DNA of 12,912 nucleotides from Candidatus Heimdallarchaeota archaeon (GCA_027364495.1 DAHXPE010000262.1:1-12912); one strand, 5' to 3'; counted from the stretch's first letter, positions 1-8,000 are shown. The notes: a model not told the origin generated them from the letters alone. Made by a program: numbers and translations.

Positions 1-222
1 ATACTGGTAAAATTAAAAAAACCTCAAACATTAATATCATATCACTTAAGATGCTTAAAGGAATTAGGGTTAGTTATAGGGAAAAAAGCGGATGACGATG
101 GAAGAAAAACCTTGTACTCTCTTCATGCACCTAAAGAAGTTCAAGCTTTATTTGCCTTAGCAGAAGATTACATCCGAGTTCATGGTAACTGTGGTTCCAC
201 TCCTTGTAATTTAGAAAATTAA
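1..222 (+). CDS. ArsR-type winged-helix transcriptional regulator, C-terminal part
   Basis: The reading frame is open from the first base and stops with TAA at 220-222, so only the last 73 residues are present and the start lies outside the window. The visible part matches the ArsR/SmtB winged helix: a recognition helix with S-x-H-L-x2-L-K-E-L-G-L-V (about residues 13-26) and then a wing with D-G-R-K-x-x-Y-S-L. Members bind operator DNA as dimers and are usually derepressed by metal or redox signals. The last residues carry a C-x4-C pair in a His/Asn/Gly-rich tail, which could be a metal or thiol switch; that is inference. No sensor class can be assigned because the N-terminal half is missing. 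It is separated from the next gene by a hairpin and about 190 bases, so it is probably not co-transcribed with it. Confidence 0.75.
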   Translation: MLVKLKKPQTLISYHLRCLKELGLVIGKKADDDGRKTLYSLHAPKEVQALFALAEDYIRVHGNCGSTPCNLEN

Positions 223-266
223 GCAAACAATTGAACTATTAATTGAAAAAAGCCGAGAGAAGTTCC

Positions 267-301
267 AAAAACACCTTTTTCTTGCTTGAGAAGTGGTTTT
301 T
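267..301 (+). terminator. Hairpin ending in a T-run after the ArsR gene
   Basis: Arms at 267-280 and 288-301 pair over 14 positions, with a two-base mismatch and two G-T pairs, around a 7-base loop. The 3' arm ends in five T. It lies 45 bases downstream of the ArsR stop codon. Archaea terminate mainly at T-runs, so the T-rich end may matter more than the stem. Confidence 0.4.
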
Positions 302-410
302 CTAGGGTTTCTAGCTATCAATATAGATTAAAATCTTACAAAAAAACGATATTTTAGTTGAAACTAGATGTTCTTTTAAGTTTCTTCTAGTACTATGGTT
401 ATAGATACCT

Positions 411-1835
411 ATGGTTGTCCAGTCTCCAGATTTCTTAAATTTTATTTCAATTTATCAAATTCTTTCAACCTTTTTTTTCTTTTCACCGTTAATAATTTAC
501 TACTTTAAATCAAAATCATTTCAAATAGAGCTTAAACTTAAACATTTCATTATTATAATCGGATATTCTTTACTTGGTGAAATAATCTTTTTAGCAATCG
601 AATATATTAGCCGTGAACCAGGTACTGGTCCAGGATATGGATTAAACATCCTTCAAACACCAAGCGAATTTATGATTGTTAATTTATTTTTTTTATTTTT
701 CTATTTTATGTTCCAATCTTATTCTTGGAACATAATATTTGCACATGAGATAATTATACCAACTGAATCATCTCATGACCATTTAGTTGCGATTTTAAAA
801 AAGACAAATGACTTGATGGGTGGAAAATTGTATCGTATGACCAATCAGAATGATGCTGAATATTTCCTCCCTGGCTCTTTCTATACGAGGTTTGACCAGT
901 TCATTCAAGAAATAGATGATCCCAAAGGATTTAAAGTTATTTTAATTCATTCTTCACGAAATTTAAGATATTTATCATTATTTCAAACAATATTAATTAT
1001 TCCATTAATAATAGCGAGATCGAACCAAATTCCGGTGCAACAAAATTGGTATGCTTCTAAAATGTTAATAATAACGGTCACTTTAACCTCATCACCAACC
1101 CAAATTGATGTTGTTTGGTGGTTTCTTATCGTGGGACTTCTCTTTTTGTTCTATGGACTAACTTTAGGTTCTTCCAGCGAAAACGTTCTTTTAAAATACG
1201 AAGAAACCTTCAAAAAAACACGTATTGAGCAAGCACTTAATTTGCCTTCTTTTAATTTAAAAAAGCCTGATTTATCGTTAAATGGAACAAAAGAAAAATT
1301 ATCAGATAAAAAAGATTCGGCAACAAGTAAATTAGAGGAAGAAAAACGTAAACGTGTGGATGATGTAATGGGTATTCTTAATCCTAAAAAAGAGGAAGTA
1401 AAACAAATGGATCCGGATGTTTTACGTCTCGAAGCCCTTATCTTCACGGTAAGAACAGTTTTACAAGCTACCCCTACACATAGACAAATTACTTTAACGG
1501 AACTATATGATTATTTTAGTAAGAAAGTTAAAACCACACCAGAAGAAATAGAAAGTATTGTATTTGGTCTTATTCAACGTAAAGAAGTAGATGGGTCTTA
1601 TAATATCTGGGATAAAATTTATTCTGGTGGAACTCCAGCTAGACGATTCGTTGATAGAAATCTTGAATATGCAGAGGATTTGAAAGGAGAGTTATCAACT
1701 ATAAAGGTTAAAGCTGATGGATCTGTTGAATTTTACTTTAAAACAGAAGATGAAACTGAAGAAGAACCATCAAAAGACGAGGAAGAGGAGGTTGATGAGG
1801 AAGGCAAAAAGGTTGATAAATTCGATTCATTTTAA
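411..1835 (+). CDS. Five-helix membrane protein with cytoplasmic PCI-like winged-helix tail, function unknown
   Basis: 474 residues; I do not recognise a named family. Hydrophobic segments at about 11-32, 45-65, 86-108, 187-203 and 234-254 predict five membrane helices. Between helices 3 and 4 lies a soluble stretch of about 80 residues (108-186). After helix 5 there is a long charged tail: a Lys/Glu-rich probable coiled-coil or disordered linker (about 260-330), a compact domain (about 336-405), and a very acidic end (445-464). In the compact domain, a helix, then ITLTELYDYF, then a helix with T-P-E-E-I-E-S-I-V, and finally a short beta pair around V-D-G-S-Y, resemble the winged-helix half of PCI domains; this is my reading of the pattern, not a database match. 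By the positive-inside rule the tail should be cytoplasmic. The ATG at 411 is the first in-frame start giving the full first helix. A TATA-like TTTTAAG lies about 30 bases upstream, suggesting a very short leader. Confidence 0.75.
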   Translation: MVVQSPDFLNFISIYQILSTFFFFSPLIIYYFKSKSFQIELKLKHFIIIIGYSLLGEIIFLAIEYISREPGTGPGYGLNILQTPSEFMIVNLFFLFFYFMFQSYSWNIIFAHEIIIPTESSHDHLVAILKKTNDLMGGKLYRMTNQNDAEYFLPGSFYTRFDQFIQEIDDPKGFKVILIHSSRNLRYLSLFQTILIIPLIIARSNQIPVQQNWYASKMLIITVTLTSSPTQIDVVWWFLIVGLLFLFYGLTLGSSSENVLLKYEETFKKTRIEQALNLPSFNLKKPDLSLNGTKEKLSDKKDSATSKLEEEKRKRVDDVMGILNPKKEEVKQMDPDVLRLEALIFTVRTVLQATPTHRQITLTELYDYFSKKVKTTPEEIESIVFGLIQRKEVDGSYNIWDKIYSGGTPARRFVDRNLEYAEDLKGELSTIKVKADGSVEFYFKTEDETEEEPSKDEEEEVDEEGKKVDKFDSF

Positions 1836-2106
1836 AAATTTATTTTATTTCTTAAGTTTAAAGCTCAATTGATAAATTTTTTTGTCTTAAATATCTCATC
1901 TTTTTTAAAATTTTAATCTATTTATCTTTTTATTTGAAAAATACTCCTTTACAACAATTTATTCGAAAAGTTAAGTCTAAAATCAACTATTTCTCAATTT
2001 TTTTCCAAAAAACTGCATATTCAATATAAATAATTCCAAAATAAAAGATAAAAACAGAAGATTAATCCGTAACAAGCAAATTTATAAATATTTATTACCA
2101 CTAAAA
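1836..2106. other. AT-rich spacer, no gene seen
   Basis: The stretch between the membrane-protein gene and the transposase remnant is almost entirely A/T with frequent stops in all frames. Short T-runs just after 1835 could end the upstream transcript. A good TATA-like element, TTTATAAATA at 2081-2090, lies just before the first recognisable transposase residues and may be the relic of that element's promoter. I see no RNA gene or array here. Confidence 0.5.
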
Positions 2107-3692
2107 AGTAAATTTCATCTCTTCAAAAAGTCAATTAAAAGAAAAATTTATCTTTATTTAGAGGAGAGAACCTAGTTAGAAGGAAAATCCAAAAGAACCT
2201 CTTCAATTTATCTCGGACCAGAAAACAAAATACGCCAATTAAGCACTAGATCTTTCCCAGAAAACTTGCAGTATGAACGTATGGATTTTGGTTTATAAAT
2301 GGCATTATTCAAAATTGCTGCCAAATAGATCTTTTTAAGACTACGATGGTGCCAATCAGGAAGTAAATCTCAAATGACTTTATGGTTTGAACATGATTAT
2401 TTTTCTAATCTATTCACAATTAATCCCAAAATTTTGAATTCACAAAAATATTGGAATCATTTTCAATATTTCAAGGAAGAAAATATTGAAGAAATAGAAT
2501 AAAAATTACTAAAAGAGGTAATCAAAAGGTACAAGTCAAATTTGAGAATATTAATGTTCGACGCGACAAATTTTTTCACTTTTCTTATTTATCACGATCA
2601 AGATGATTTAGTTCAGAACGGTTATTCTAAAGAGGGAAGAGCAAACTTACGTATAATTAATGTCTCAAAGCTTTCAACACTAGATGACAAATTCCTCATT
2701 TTAATATGACTTATAAAAGAAATACACAAGATGCAAAGCATTTCAAATTAGATATTTCAAAAATTCATATACGATTTGATCAATATGAACAATAACTCTC
2801 TTCTTTGTCCTCATATTTGATCGAGGAAATCATCCACAAAGGCCTTCAAACAAATAGTTGATCTTAAACTACCTTTCATAGCTTCACTACGTAATTCAAC
2901 ACAAAAAGATTTCTTTGAAATACCGTAATATCCTTTTATTTCAATAGAGCTCAAAATGATAAAAAGAAAGCTCTTTATTACTCCATGCAAAAGGGAGGTT
3001 ATAACAAAAATATAATAGTATACCTTACATTGGATTTAAAGAGACAAAATAAACATAGAATTCTTTTTAATAAAAAATTAATTGCAAAACAAGAGAACAT
3101 AAAAAATTTTTAAAAGAAAGGCTTATAAGAAAAAATGGCTTTCGCAAGAGAATGTAGAAAAGAAATTACAAAGATTCATTGGCAAATTTCCGTTTAAAGA
3201 CATTATAAAGTATGAAATAACTTGAGAGTTTGCTAAATTGAAGGTAACTGTAACAATTATGGAAGAAGTGAAAGTAAAATACATTTCTTCACGTAGTAGA
3301 TCAATACTCTTCACCAATATATCAACCTGGGAACCAATCACAATGATCCAAGTTTTTCGTGGTAAGTACATAATTGAGGATATTCTCAGACGTTCTTAAA
3401 AATACATATTATTTATCCATTAGACCAATGTATCATTGGAACAACACTTGTATCCGATTTCACGTCTTTTGCTGTTTTTTAGGTCTCTTGTTACTCTCTT
3501 CTACGCAAAGAACTCAAACAAGAATCAATTCAAACATTATATAATGAAATGTTTGATTTTTTAATTCCAATAAAAGTAGCTAAAACTAATTTGTCTTCTA
3601 AGGAAAAAACATTAATAAAATTCGACAGGATAAATTAAAAAGCCAAGGAATTCTTTGATACCCTCAAATTAAAATCGTTTTTGTCAGAATAA
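2107..3692 (+). pseudogene. Decayed IS1634-like (IS4 superfamily) DDE transposase
   Basis: No long frame survives, but joining frames recovers the transposase from end to end. Frame 1 (to 2709) gives the N-terminal I-Y-L-G-P-E-N-K-I motif (about 2205-2231) and the first catalytic block F-D-A-T-N-F-F-T (Asp codon at 2560-2562), then a G-Y-S-K-E-G-R-A-N-L-R segment. It is cut by stops at 2173, 2296, 2326, 2500 and 2707. Frame 3 then gives T-Y-K-R-N-T-Q-D-A-K (2709-2738). Frame 2 gives the second Asp block F-D-R-G-N (2816-2830). Frame 1 resumes at 2848 with F-I-A-S-L-R-N-S-T-Q-K-D. The glutamate block Y-I-I-E-D-I-L-R-R is at 3367-3393 (Glu codon at 3376-3378). Frame 2 gives R-P-M-Y-H-W (3422-3439), and frame 3 from 3501 gives the C-terminal region with a final stop at 3690-3692. 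The span of about 530 codons matches the usual IS1634 transposase length. At least four frameshifts and more than six stops mean it is long dead. The left boundary is approximate because no start codon remains, and I found no convincing terminal repeats. Confidence 0.85.
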
Positions 3693-3878
3693 AAAGTCCT
3701 TTTACTGTAAAGTCAAGATTTTATTCTTTTTTTTCCATTTCCAATATAAAATAATAATTCAAATCATAACTCTCCGAAAGTATTTTATTCACTATAAATA
3801 AACTATGTGCAACTCCAATAACGATGAAAAATTCCTAAATTAGAGTATCTTAATTCTGTATATTTCATGTGTTGTCAG

Positions 3879-3907
3879 ATTCTTTTCCTTTTAAAGGAAA
3901 ATAGAAT
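3879..3907. promoter_or_regulatory. Inverted repeat, candidate operator or hairpin
   Basis: Nine-base arms TTTTCCTTT (3883-3891) and AAAGGAAAA (3893-3901) are perfect reverse complements around a single T. They extend outward by ATTC/GAAT after a two-base bulge on the right. The CC/GG core makes it stand out in A/T-only surroundings. It lies about 200 bases upstream of the DOMON gene, far for a promoter-overlapping operator unless the transcript leader is long. It could also be the hairpin of a terminator or a remnant of the transposon end. Confidence 0.35.
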
Positions 3908-4009
3908 TATTACGAAAAATTGTAATTAGGGTGCACTTATTTTTGGAATAAAATATGGGCAGAAAATGGTTTAATTTTGGTCATAATAATTATAATTTAT
4001 TAAATTATT

Positions 4010-4018
4010 ACTTAAATT
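4010..4018 (+). promoter_or_regulatory. Possible TATA box of the DOMON/Fe-S/NrfD operon
   Basis: ACTTAAAT resembles an archaeal TATA element. A start of transcription about 26 bases downstream would leave a leader of roughly 65 bases, compatible with the clear ribosome binding site at 4099-4104. In so AT-rich a region such matches are common, so this is weak. Confidence 0.22.
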
Positions 4019-4098
4019 AGCTGTCATTTCTTTCATTAATTGCTTGCAATACTTGAAAAAAATTTCATTTTGAAGATTGTTAAGTGATTTAAAAAACA

Positions 4099-4104
4099 GG
4101 TGAT
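4099..4104 (+). promoter_or_regulatory. Ribosome binding site GGTGAT for the DOMON gene
   Basis: GGTGAT is complementary to the usual archaeal 16S rRNA 3' tail (AGGAGGTGAT complement). It sits only 3 bases before the ATG at 4108. The tatA gene has the same GTGAT plus 3 bases arrangement, which supports both starts. Confidence 0.55.
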
Positions 4105-4107
4105 GTA

Positions 4108-5478
4108 ATGAATTTTCTAAAAAATCGGAAAATAATATTTCTGTTATTTATACAGTTATTTGTTTTGAGTAGCATGATTTCTTCTCCAATAACACCTACT
4201 CAAGCTAAAACAAATACGAGTAGTATAACAGATTCTCAAGTTCTAACTAGTATGCAAAACGCAGATTTAGTAGCCATTTATGATAAAAATGCCTCTAATA
4301 ACATTAAAATTGATGGAATAATGAGTCCCCATGAATACCCAGAGAGTTTCTATTCCAATTACACTGGAATGACTGTTGCAATGGCTTATAATGGAACATC
4401 AATGTTCGTTTTTGTAAGTGCCCCGACAGCAGGATGGGTTGGTGTTGGTTTCAATGATCTTGGTTATGGTATGGTTGGTGGTGATCTAAAAGTAGGTTGG
4501 GTGAATGACTATGTTCCTGCTTCAGTCAATGGTCCATACGTAGCTCATAATGTCAATGCAACCATAGGTGACTACTATGCCTCAGGTTATACACAACCTA
4601 TCCAAAGTCCCGTTGATGATATTGGTGCAAATAATGGTACTCAAACATTATATGTCAATGGAGCTCAAGGTGTAAACACAACTAATTTAGAATTTGTTTT
4701 CCCTATGAACGATAATAATACAAATAATAATCCAATAACAACAAGCCCAATATGTGATAACCAAGCAACAGGACAATGTACAAATCCTTTAATAACTCCA
4801 GCAAAAATTTTAACTCCAGGACAATCTTACTCTTTACTTTTGGCATATGGTCCTAATCAAGATGAAATCGTTAATGGATTTCCTATCCCACATGATTCTC
4901 TTGGTTCGAAGCATGTCAATAAAACTATTGCAACACTCTATATTGCACCTGAAAATATTTTACCAAGAACTGATTCAAAAATATCTTTCAGCTTAACACA
5001 AGCAAATGGTTCTGGTTATACGAATGATACTATATTCACTGGTACAATTAATCTAGCTGAAGATAATGGTACCCCAATAGTAAATGCTTCGGTTGGAATT
5101 TATCAACTTACTTTAATTGGTACACTTAACTTAGTTACTGGTGTAACAGATGCAAATGGACAAGCAAAATTAAATTTCACGCTTGATCAAGAATATTCTT
5201 CAGCAGTTTACGTTCAAGCCCAATTTTTAGGAAACATTCAGTATAAAAAAGCTAATTCGCTATACAGTAATTTCCAATTCATAGGATCAGTCCCGACAAC
5301 TCAAGCTCCTTTTTTAATTATACCCACGAGTTTTGATTTTATTGTACCTTGGTTAACTGGCTTTGGGGTTATTGCAACAGTCGGTGGTATATGGATGGCA
5401 TTTGGATTTGTAATTTATACTGCTATATTTAAAAACGCAGTTCAACCTAATGAAAAAAAATCAAATAAAGGCAATTAA
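4108..5478 (+). CDS. Secreted, membrane-anchored DOMON-domain protein, probable heme b electron carrier
   Basis: 456 residues. An N-terminal signal peptide (about 1-33: basic NRK, hydrophobic 9-26, TQA end) is followed by a DOMON-like beta-sandwich (about 65-280). It opens with I-K-I-D-G-I-M and contains W-V-G-V-G-F-N-D-L-G-Y-G-M-V-G-G-D and the late P-H-D-S-L-G-S-K-H segment. DOMON cytochromes of the CDH and AIR12 type bind heme b through Met and His; Met122 and His262 (or His269) sit at the corresponding places, so heme binding is likely but inferred. An Ig-like or carboxypeptidase-regulatory-like beta domain follows (about 305-375, with G-V-T-D-A-N-G-Q-A). One membrane helix near the end (about 410-440) and a short basic tail anchor it. 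About 13 N-x-S/T sequons suggest a glycosylated cell-surface protein. Cys216 and Cys224 could form a disulfide; there is no CxxCH. It is first in a three-gene operon, with two bases before the Fe-S gene. Confidence 0.8.
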   Translation: MNFLKNRKIIFLLFIQLFVLSSMISSPITPTQAKTNTSSITDSQVLTSMQNADLVAIYDKNASNNIKIDGIMSPHEYPESFYSNYTGMTVAMAYNGTSMFVFVSAPTAGWVGVGFNDLGYGMVGGDLKVGWVNDYVPASVNGPYVAHNVNATIGDYYASGYTQPIQSPVDDIGANNGTQTLYVNGAQGVNTTNLEFVFPMNDNNTNNNPITTSPICDNQATGQCTNPLITPAKILTPGQSYSLLLAYGPNQDEIVNGFPIPHDSLGSKHVNKTIATLYIAPENILPRTDSKISFSLTQANGSGYTNDTIFTGTINLAEDNGTPIVNASVGIYQLTLIGTLNLVTGVTDANGQAKLNFTLDQEYSSAVYVQAQFLGNIQYKKANSLYSNFQFIGSVPTTQAPFLIIPTSFDFIVPWLTGFGVIATVGGIWMAFGFVIYTAIFKNAVQPNEKKSNKGN

Positions 5479-5480
5479 TC

Positions 5481-6404
5481 ATGAAAACTACTAGAAGATC
5501 ATTTATGAAAATGCTATTAATAGGAGGGGCTGCTGCTGGGAGTTTATTAACTCTTAACGCCCTTCCAGGCGTAAGCTTATCTAATATAACTGGTTCCCCA
5601 GGCCATATTGAAACTGGGGATTATGGTATGGTAAATACACAAGACCAAGATAATCCCCTACCAAATGATGGAAACATTGCGTTTGGAATGGTTATTGATT
5701 TAAACAAATGTGACGGCTGTCAAACAGACAAAGTCTATTCAGCTCCCTTAAATGGTGGTAATGGTGGTTATGAACCAAGATGTACTGCTGCTTGCAGAAC
5801 CATGCACAATGTCCCACCAGATCAAGAATGGATGAAAATCTTCTATTTACAAGATAATCCTATGACTGCTGGCTATTATTTCCCAAGGCCATGCATGCAA
5901 TGCCAACGACCACCTTGTGTTCGTGTTTGCCCAGTCGGTGCTGCTTTTGCACGACCATTAAATCATGATGGGACTGGTCCCGGTGACGGTTTAGTTTTAA
6001 TTAAATATGGACGATGTATTGGTTGCAGAACCTGTATGGCTGGCTGTCCTTATGAAGTTCGTTATTTCAACTGGGCTCAATATGAACCAGGAACCAAAGA
6101 TTGGAGAGGAGATGCAAGTCTTTTTAAATACCACAGTCCAATGTATGCTACCAAAAGAACCCTTGGAACCGTTGAGAAGTGTGATTTTTGCGGTCACTTA
6201 GGGTATGCTGGTAAAGTATCAGCATGTGCTCAAGCTTGTCCAAAAGGAGCTATTTATTATGGTAATTTAAAAGAAAATGCCGTAACGAATTCAAAACTAG
6301 AAACTCTCCAAGTACGGGAGACAATTACTCAAAAATCTGGTTTTAGAATGAAAGAATCATTAGGCACCCATCCAAGGGTTTATTATTTGCCTAAGTCACA
6401 ATAA
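5481..6404 (+). CDS. Tat-exported ferredoxin-like subunit with four [4Fe-4S] motifs (NrfC/DsrO/PsrB type)
   Basis: 307 residues. The N-terminus has a twin-arginine motif, T-R-R-S-F-M-K (4-10), followed by a Gly/Ala-rich hydrophobic stretch (11-30), so the folded protein is exported by Tat. Sixteen cysteines form four cluster sites. Site I is Cys77, 80, 101 and 105. Site II is Cys138, 141, 146 and 150 (C-M-Q-C-x4-C-x3-C-P). Site III is Cys179, 182, 185 and 189. Site IV is Cys234, 237, 249 and 253. This is the pattern of the electron-wire subunits of DMSO-reductase-type, Dsr, Hmc and polysulfide reductase complexes, which pair with NrfD subunits. In site I the second and third Cys are 20 residues apart, where the family normally has two, because of a Gly/Asn-rich insert. 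It starts 2 bases after the DOMON gene and is followed by NrfD, so it is co-translated with both. The twin-arginine motif right after the ATG fixes the start. Confidence 0.92.
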   Translation: MKTTRRSFMKMLLIGGAAAGSLLTLNALPGVSLSNITGSPGHIETGDYGMVNTQDQDNPLPNDGNIAFGMVIDLNKCDGCQTDKVYSAPLNGGNGGYEPRCTAACRTMHNVPPDQEWMKIFYLQDNPMTAGYYFPRPCMQCQRPPCVRVCPVGAAFARPLNHDGTGPGDGLVLIKYGRCIGCRTCMAGCPYEVRYFNWAQYEPGTKDWRGDASLFKYHSPMYATKRTLGTVEKCDFCGHLGYAGKVSACAQACPKGAIYYGNLKENAVTNSKLETLQVRETITQKSGFRMKESLGTHPRVYYLPKSQ

Positions 6405-6406
6405 AT

Positions 6407-6412
6407 AAGGAG
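6407..6412 (+). promoter_or_regulatory. Ribosome binding site AAGGAG deciding the NrfD start
   Basis: AAGGAG lies in the 19-base gap after the Fe-S gene. It overlaps the GTG at 6412, so that GTG cannot be its start, and it sits 11 bases before the ATG at 6424. This favours the ATG. Confidence 0.5.
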
Positions 6413-6423
6413 TGTCAAAAAAA

Positions 6424-7833
6424 ATGCCAACTGATACTACAATCTTTCAAGAACGAAGATATCAAAATTTATTAAATAGTATGAGACCGACACCAACCTT
6501 CGGTTTAGTAGCCGCTGCTTTAACCTTAGGCATTTTACTCGGTGCCAGTGGATATGTTCTACAATTACTCAATGGATTAAGTGAGACTAACTTAAATTAT
6601 AGACAATTCTGGGGAATGTATCTGATCAATTTCGTTTTCTTCATAGGTATTGCCGAAGCTTCAGCATTAATTTCAGCTATTTTACGTATTACAGGAGCTG
6701 GCTGGAGAGCACCCATAGTTAGATTAGCGGAATCAATTACTATATTTGCTGCTATTGTCGGTGCATCTATGATCTTAATTGATATGGGAAAGGTTGATAG
6801 ACTTTTTAATATTATTTTCTACTTTAATTTAACCAGTCCCATAGTTTGGGACTTCGTAAGTGTAAGTACTTATATATTCGGATCTGGTCTTTTCTTATTT
6901 CTGCCTATGATACCGGATAATGCTTTTCTCAGAGATTACTACAAAGAACAAATCGATGCTAATACCAAAAATGGAGTTTCATCCTCACTAATACTTCAAA
7001 TTCGATATCATTTCCATAAAATTTTAGGACTTAACTGGACCGGTACAGAAACTCAAGTAAAAAGATTTGATAAAGCTATCAAAATAATGTCCATTATTAT
7101 TATCCCAGTTGCGGTTTCCGTACATACAGTTGTTTCTTTCGTCTTTTCTATGCACTGGAGACCTGGATGGCATAGTAGCATTTTTGGACCTTATTTCGTA
7201 GTTGGTGCTATCTACAGTGGAGTAGGGGCCATAATTGTCGCAATGGCTTTATTCAGGAAAAGATACAAATTAGAAGAATTTATTACTGAAAAATCATTTA
7301 TTTATATGGCTTATATTCTTGAAGCCTTTGCTATGATGTATCTTTATACAACAGTTTGTGAATACCTAACTTCATCCTACACAGCTTTTGAAGATGAAGC
7401 ACCAATATTACAACAAGTTTATTATGGTCAATATGCTTGGGGGTTCTGGTTTTTCCTTATAATCGGAATGTTTGTACCAATGTTTCTTGTGGCTATTCCG
7501 CAAACGCGGCATTCAATATTCTGGATGACCATTGCAGGTTTGAGTGCGGTCTTTGGATTGTGGGTAAAGAGATTTATCATTGTTGTTCCAACTGTATCAG
7601 CACCAATTTATTCTGATCCATGGTTAGTTTATATACCTTCGTGGGTTGAACTAGGAATTACATTAGCCGGAGCATGTGGCCTCATATTAATGTATATGGT
7701 ATTTTCCAAATTATTCCCAATCGTTGCTATTTACGAAATGCACGAATATGAGGTAGATCTCAGCAAGCATTCTAAGATGGAACAGCTCTATGATGAAGCT
7801 AAACAATCTGCCGTAGCTGTTCCAAACGATTAA
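6424..7833 (+). CDS. NrfD/ActC-type quinone-interacting membrane subunit
   Basis: 469 residues from the ATG chosen here; a GTG at 6412 would add four residues but overlaps the ribosome binding site. About ten membrane helices are visible (roughly 26-48, 62-86, 103-121, 144-163, 221-242, 255-277, 292-314, 338-359, 365-387, 409-432). Family landmarks of long NrfD proteins (ActC, DsrP, QrcD) are present: W-G-M-Y with G-I-A-E-A-S-A-L-I-S-A-I-L, W-R-A-P-I-x-R-L-A-E-S, S-P-I-V-W-D, I-P-D-N-A-F-L-R-D, M-H-W-R-P-G-W-H, and near the end a P-S-W-V-E segment. NrfD subunits bind no cofactor themselves; they exchange electrons between quinone and a docked Fe-S subunit, sometimes coupled to proton movement. 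Here the partner is clearly the Tat-exported ferredoxin immediately upstream. The length and ten helices fit the alternative complex III/Dsr branch rather than the shorter eight-helix type. Last gene of the operon. Confidence 0.92.
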   Translation: MPTDTTIFQERRYQNLLNSMRPTPTFGLVAAALTLGILLGASGYVLQLLNGLSETNLNYRQFWGMYLINFVFFIGIAEASALISAILRITGAGWRAPIVRLAESITIFAAIVGASMILIDMGKVDRLFNIIFYFNLTSPIVWDFVSVSTYIFGSGLFLFLPMIPDNAFLRDYYKEQIDANTKNGVSSSLILQIRYHFHKILGLNWTGTETQVKRFDKAIKIMSIIIIPVAVSVHTVVSFVFSMHWRPGWHSSIFGPYFVVGAIYSGVGAIIVAMALFRKRYKLEEFITEKSFIYMAYILEAFAMMYLYTTVCEYLTSSYTAFEDEAPILQQVYYGQYAWGFWFFLIIGMFVPMFLVAIPQTRHSIFWMTIAGLSAVFGLWVKRFIIVVPTVSAPIYSDPWLVYIPSWVELGITLAGACGLILMYMVFSKLFPIVAIYEMHEYEVDLSKHSKMEQLYDEAKQSAVAVPND

Positions 7834-7841
7834 AAATAAAA

Positions 7842-7858
7842 TTTTTTCTAAAATTTTC
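7842..7858 (+). terminator. T-run terminator after the NrfD gene
   Basis: Runs of six and four T begin 9 bases after the stop codon, followed by further T-rich sequence to about 7877. Archaeal RNA polymerase stops at such runs. This makes the three-gene operon a separate transcript from tatA. Confidence 0.45.
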
Positions 7859-8000
7859 TTCTTTATTTTTAACTCCTTCTCTTTTATAAGTCAATCCTTA
7901 ATTTCACTTTTATATTTAACTGATATATTAATTAATTTTGAATTCGAATATTAAACTAAAATTAGAATAATATAAAGATTTTTAACTTTAAAATCATCTT

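Larger units (their letters stand above)
3693..4107. other. 415-base upstream region of the redox operon
   Basis: This holds no open frame of note. It separates the dead transposase from the DOMON/Fe-S/NrfD operon and must contain that operon's promoter. It holds a strong inverted repeat (3879-3907), a weaker AT-only inverted repeat of two 8-base arms within about 3982-4010, a TATA-like ACTTAAAT just before 4018, and the ribosome binding site at 4099-4104. Confidence 0.6.

Noticed and set aside
1151..1447. 98-residue minus-strand open frame
   Set aside because: It lies wholly inside the tail-coding part of the five-helix membrane protein gene and has a Ser/Arg/Phe-rich composition typical of an antisense shadow.
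3123..3371. 82-residue minus-strand open frame
   Set aside because: It is antisense to the transposase remnant, whose glutamate block can be read on the plus strand over the same bases. It has no ribosome binding site I can defend.
3982..4010. AT-only inverted repeat near the redox operon
   Set aside because: Eight-base arms made only of A and T with an 11-base spacer are common in this background.
5997..6201. Two overlapping short frames, one on each strand
   Set aside because: Both sit inside the ferredoxin-like gene, in the region coding cluster site III, and are shadows.
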